Made by a program: the position numbers and the translations under genes. Below the pieces are notes generated by a model. The model ran no database searches. It saw only the letters and a program-made list of their open reading frames with translations, and was not told where the DNA came from. A stretch of 55,350 bases of DNA, taken from Atopobiaceae bacterium (lineage in GTDB: Bacteria > Actinomycetota > Coriobacteriia > Coriobacteriales > Atopobiaceae). Positions 52,162 through 55,350 of the stretch are shown piece by piece. Within the stretch, counting starts at the first letter, position 1. Every line of letters begins with the position of its first letter. Location of the stretch: the NCBI GenBank assembly GCA_017941705.1, contig JAGAVX010000104.1, positions 1 to 55,350 on the forward strand. Reading direction: 5' to 3'.

Positions 52162-53259
52162 TTAGCGGTAGACGACCTTGCCCTCGCCAGCAACGCACTC
52201 GCCCATGACAAACGACGACAGGCCCTCGGCGGCAAGCGCCTCGCGCACGCGCTCGACGTCCTCCGGAGCGCACAGGACGCTCATGCCAACGCCCATGTTG
52301 AAGGTCTTGTAAGCCTCGTCGGGGGTGAGGCCCGCCTCGCGGACCATGTACGTGATGACTGGCGGGACATCCCACGCGGGACCGTCGCCAAAGCCGTCAG
52401 GCCTGGAGCCATCGGTCGCATGACGGTCCACGACCGCATCGATCGTGCTCGGCAGGCAGCGGTTGAGGTTCTCGGTGATGCCGCCGCCCGTGATGTGCGC
52501 CATGGCGTGGATGGGGGCACCGGCCTTGAGCGCGCGGATGAGCGCGCCGGCATAGATGGTGGTGGGTGCGAGCACGGCCTCGCCCAGGCTCTGGCCACCG
52601 AGCTCGTCGAGCGGCTCACGCAGCTCCTCGACCGTCTTGCCCTCGATGGCCACCTTGCGTACCAGCGAGTATCCGTTGGAGTGGATGCCCGACGACGGCA
52701 GGCCGAGGATGACGTCACCCTCGCGCACCAGATGCTCGCCGATCATCTTGGGACGGTCCGCGACACCCACCACAAAGCCGGCGAGGTCATAGTCGTCGGG
52801 AGCCATGACGCCGGGATGCTCGGCCATCTCGCCGCCGACCAGCGCGCAGCCACTCTTGGCGCAGCCGCTGGCGATGCCCGCTACGATCTGGGCGACATGC
52901 TCGGCGCGGAGCTTGCCGATTGCCACGTAGTCGAGGAAGAACAGCGGCTCGGCCCCAGCGACCACGATGTCGTCGACGCACATGGCCACAAGGTCCTCGC
53001 CAACCGTGTCGTGCTTGTCGAGCAGCTGGGCAATGGCCAGCTTGGTGCCCACACCATCGGTGCCGGACACCAGCACGGGCTCTTCCATGTCCTTGAGCGC
53101 CGCAGCGGAAAAGAGCGAGCCGAAGCCACCCAGTCCGCCGATGACCTCAGGACGATTGGTTGCCGCGACGGCCGCCTTGATGGCATCTACCGCACGAGCC
53201 CCCTCGTCGACATCGACGCCCGCATCGGCGTAGGTTACGTGCTTCTTGTCTGTGGCCAT
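52162..53259 (-). CDS. purM: Phosphoribosylformylglycinamidine cyclo-ligase (AIR synthetase)
   Basis: A 365-residue enzyme forming AIR from FGAM with ATP. It has the N-terminal YADAGVDVDEG, the ATP/Mg loop SGTDGVGTKL, CVDDIVVAGAEPLFFLDY, GGEMAEHPGVM and the C-terminal FNMGVGM motif. The frame starts at 53277, but the ATG at 53259 has GGGAGGACTC before it. It is co-transcribed with purN. A terminator upstream separates it from the sortase gene, so it needs its own promoter; TATGAT on the minus strand at about 53326-53331 is one candidate, without a good -35. Confidence 0.97.
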   Translation of the reverse strand: MATDKKHVTYADAGVDVDEGARAVDAIKAAVAATNRPEVIGGLGGFGSLFSAAALKDMEEPVLVSGTDGVGTKLAIAQLLDKHDTVGEDLVAMCVDDIVVAGAEPLFFLDYVAIGKLRAEHVAQIVAGIASGCAKSGCALVGGEMAEHPGVMAPDDYDLAGFVVGVADRPKMIGEHLVREGDVILGLPSSGIHSNGYSLVRKVAIEGKTVEELREPLDELGGQSLGEAVLAPTTIYAGALIRALKAGAPIHAMAHITGGGITENLNRCLPSTIDAVVDRHATDGSRPDGFGDGPAWDVPPVITYMVREAGLTPDEAYKTFNMGVGMSVLCAPEDVERVREALAAEGLSSFVMGECVAGEGKVVYR

Positions 53260-53291
53260 GAGTCCTCCCGGCTGCATAGGCTTTGCATGTC

Positions 53292-53327
53292 AAAAGTCCG
53301 CGCGTGGCAAACCACACGCGGACTTTA
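53292..53327 (-). terminator. Terminator after the sortase gene
   Basis: AGTCCGCGCGTGG (53295-53307) pairs with CCACACGCGGACT (53312-53324); on the minus strand CTTTTG follows. Confidence 0.75.
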
Positions 53328-53421
53328 TCATACACGCCCTTTTGTATAGCGGCTCCAAAGCCCGGCCGACCCACATGACCCACAGGTTTACACAGGAGCG
53401 GGCCAACCGAAGAACCCGAGC

Positions 53422-54414
53422 CTACTCCTCGGTCCACTCCTCGGTCGTCTCTTCTACCCACTCTTCGGTCGTCTCCTCCACCCATTCCTCCTCGGTGGGT
53501 TCGGCAGCGGGATCGACCGCAGGCTCAGTTGCAGGCGTAGCCGCAGGATCAGCCACTGGAGCGGTCAGCATCTCTGCCGGCAGCTGGGCGGTCACGCCGC
53601 TGATGCCCTGTGCAGCCTCGGTCTTGGGAACGCAAATCAGCACCGTGCGCCCAAAGCCATTGTAGTAGTTGCAGGTAATGAGGCTTAGGGCATGGGTGAT
53701 GCCCGGGACGGCCTGGGCCGCGTCACCACGCTTGACGACCGCGCGGTTGACTCGGTCCATCAGGTACTTGTGGAATGCCTCCGTCGACTCCCACTTAAAG
53801 ATACGAACGTCCTGGTCGTCGGGCACCGTGTAGTACAGCGCCAGCGGCTCGCACTCGTACGTGGCAGTCTCGGTGACATACCAGACCGTATCGACCGCAT
53901 CGAAGGCCTCCTGGTTGTCCATGTCGGCGATTGCCTTGAACATGGATCCGTCCAGCAGGTGATGCCCGTAGACGAGAGTGTGCGCGTCGGCCATGCCCGG
54001 ACGGGTGCATTCGTAGTCGCAGAAGAGCAGTCCGCCGAACGCATAGTTGCCCGACGCATCGCTGTGCAGGTACTTGTCGTTGTCCTCGGCCTCATAAACG
54101 GGATAGTTGACCTCGGTCCCAGGAACTTGGATCCACGCAACGACGTCGGGGTTCAGCGCCTTGAGTCCCGCCCAATCGACTTCGGGGCCGCGTGGGGCCT
54201 CGCCCTCCGCAGGAGCATCGTACACCTTTGCATAGGCGGCAAGCTTCTTGTTCACCTTGTCCTGCTGGTAGTAGCGCCACTGAGCCGACCCCCACATGTA
54301 ACCGGCGGCAGCCAAAAGGCCGATACCCACCAGGATCATCAGCGTGGAGATGAGGTTGTTGCGCTTCTTGCGCTTGCTTGGTTGCCCGGCCGAAGGGGCC
54401 ATATGATGACTCAC
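53422..54414 (-). CDS. srtB: Class B sortase with an acidic WVEETTEE repeat tail
   Basis: A 330-residue transpeptidase. A membrane helix (about 19-41) anchors it, and the catalytic domain (75-262) has the SrtB pattern WIQVPGTEVNYPVY, H151 in VYGHH, C248 in SLITCNYY and R256. A ~65-residue extra tail follows, Pro/Ala/Glu-rich and ending in nearly identical 8-residue acidic repeats (EEWVEETT, twice plus a partial copy) encoded by a 24-bp tandem repeat. No sorting-signal substrate is seen in the window, so it may be a housekeeping or pilin-type enzyme. The start is GTG (54412-54414), preceded by GGAAGGCGAG. Confidence 0.88.
   Translation of the reverse strand: MSHHMAPSAGQPSKRKKRNNLISTLMILVGIGLLAAAGYMWGSAQWRYYQQDKVNKKLAAYAKVYDAPAEGEAPRGPEVDWAGLKALNPDVVAWIQVPGTEVNYPVYEAEDNDKYLHSDASGNYAFGGLLFCDYECTRPGMADAHTLVYGHHLLDGSMFKAIADMDNQEAFDAVDTVWYVTETATYECEPLALYYTVPDDQDVRIFKWESTEAFHKYLMDRVNRAVVKRGDAAQAVPGITHALSLITCNYYNGFGRTVLICVPKTEAAQGISGVTAQLPAEMLTAPVADPAATPATEPAVDPAAEPTEEEWVEETTEEWVEETTEEWTEE
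53424..53496. repeat. 24-bp tandem repeat inside the sortase gene
   Basis: The 3' end of the sortase gene repeats a 24-bp unit encoding EEWVEETT twice and partly a third time. Copies differ at a few wobble positions. Length variation between strains would be expected. Confidence 0.75.
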
Positions 54415-54495
54415 CGTGCTCGCCTTCCTCGTGATGTGCGTCCACCTCTGCCGAGACTATCTCCGCGGCAGACCGGAGCAAAACGATGTCTGGCC

Positions 54496-54957
54496 CTATG
54501 CCTCAGCCATCTCCTGCTTGAACGCAACGATCTTCTGCTGGTACTCGGGCATGGTCGCGCCGAGAATCTGAGCTGCGTAGATGGCGGCGTTCTTGGACCC
54601 GTTGATGGCAACGCAGGCAACGGGCACTCCGGAGGGCATCTGCACCATCGAGAGCAGCGAATCCATCCCGCCCAGATCGCTGGTCCTGATGGGCACGCCG
54701 ATGATGGGCAGCGGCGTATACGCAGCCACGACGCCACCGAGATGGGCGGCTTTGCCGGCGGCCGCAATGATCACCTTGAGCCCGCGCTCGGCGGCGGAGC
54801 CGGCCCACTCGTGCACCTTGTCGGGAGCGCGGTGCGCCGACGCGATGACCAGCTCGTACGGGATGCCAAACTCCTCGAGCTGGGCAGTGCAAGCCTCCAT
54901 GACGGGGAGGTCGGACTTCGAACCCATGATGATGCCAACGAGCGGTGTCTCTGCCAT
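54496..54957 (-). CDS. purE: N5-carboxyaminoimidazole ribonucleotide mutase
   Basis: A 153-residue class I PurE that converts N5-CAIR to [13 protein letters not shown] (12-20), SAHRAP (40-45, H42) and AHLGG (H72) form the active site. The ATG at 54957 has GGAGGATTTC upstream; the ATG four codons earlier overlaps that site. It precedes the sortase gene by 81 bases and may be co-transcribed with it. purK is not visible here. Confidence 0.97.
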   Translation of the reverse strand: MAETPLVGIIMGSKSDLPVMEACTAQLEEFGIPYELVIASAHRAPDKVHEWAGSAAERGLKVIIAAAGKAAHLGGVVAAYTPLPIIGVPIRTSDLGGMDSLLSMVQMPSGVPVACVAINGSKNAAIYAAQILGATMPEYQQKIVAFKQEMAEA

Positions 54958-55350
54958 GAAATCCTCCATATACGCAAATGCGCACTAGACGCTGACGCCA
55001 AAACAACATGAATGGCCTTCTAGTATAGCCGCGGATTCCGCATGGCGCATGAGCAGGCGCGATTATTGTGCCCTCGTGCGTGCAGGCGCGAATGACTGGA
55101 GCCAGGCGCCGCAAGATGCTCTCGCAGGGCCCACGGGCGAAGACAGCGGCCATGCAAACACAAAAATGGGCTAAACGCGGGGCCGCCAGTGAGATCCCGG
55201 AGAGCAAAGTTGCAAAAAAACGGCGTTTTGGCAATCTGTTTTGAATTTAGACATTTCCTCGATTCCGCATCTACTGTCAGCCAATCGAACGCAAGCCGTC
55301 TACCTGCTGTTTTACAAACGTGTTCCTTGAGCGATTTAGGCCCTTTCGGC
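54958..55350. other. 393-base region upstream of purE to the window end
   Basis: No gene is supported. On the minus strand a TATACT (55022-55027) could be the purE -10, without a good -35, giving a leader of about 60 bases. Further out, a T-run on the minus strand near 55214-55220 may end a transcript coming from beyond the window. I saw no purine-riboswitch core. Confidence 0.4.

Noticed and set aside
54503..55234. A 243-codon ORF running through purE and its upstream region
   Set aside because: It is out of frame with purE, which has clear active-site motifs and a ribosome site.

Overview
The window looks like chromosomal DNA of a high-GC Gram-positive of the class Coriobacteriia, most like the Olsenella/Atopobium group. 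The pointers are high GC, clear AGGAGG-type ribosome sites, a clostridial-style glycogen operon with GlgC plus GlgD, a DUF6485-like protein, an NRAMP-related Mg-type transporter, and membrane Ser/Thr kinases with a NADase-type glycan-binding ectodomain. The organism call is inference from gene content; no rRNA is present. Nearly every gene lies on the minus strand.

Layout. 1-12.3 kb: a glycogen locus, transcribed glgB-glgP-glgC-glgD, terminator, glgA, terminator, then a GH13-GH77 fusion enzyme. 12.5-13.5 kb: endonuclease III with a Cys-rich partner. 13.6-15.0 kb: a plus-strand AbiEi/DUF559-like nuclease-fold gene bracketed by two pairs of the same ~30-bp inverted repeat, the most island-like spot here. 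15.1-19.4 kb: metY with a possible leader peptide and operator, rubrerythrin, a MutY-like glycosylase, an Rrf2 regulator and tRNA-Asp. 19.6-24.3 kb: dnaX-ybaB-recR and a membrane protein. 25-29.2 kb: DedA protein, SRP RNA, and a two-gene NRAMP-related/MgtE-like metal system. 29.4-31.7 kb: PRC-barrel protein, YtxH protein and a lone cyanophycin-synthetase N-domain homologue.

31.9-45.8 kb is the largest unusual block: nine same-strand genes encoding two FHA proteins, a vWA protein with a lipase-like domain that has lost its nucleophile, a membrane PP2C phosphatase, a secreted or anchored protein, an SGNH-hydrolase/vWA fusion, two membrane Ser/Thr kinases and a zinc-ribbon/DUF6273 protein. It reads as a phospho-signalling apparatus whose sensor parts lie outside the membrane. 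I propose it as one candidate undescribed system; the repeat-bracketed nuclease gene is the other.

45.8-55.35 kb: a CNNM/CorC-type protein, a small plus-strand nuclease-fold-like protein, an EF-G paralogue, a 23S rRNA uracil methyltransferase, purN and purM, a class B sortase with an acidic repeat tail, and purE.
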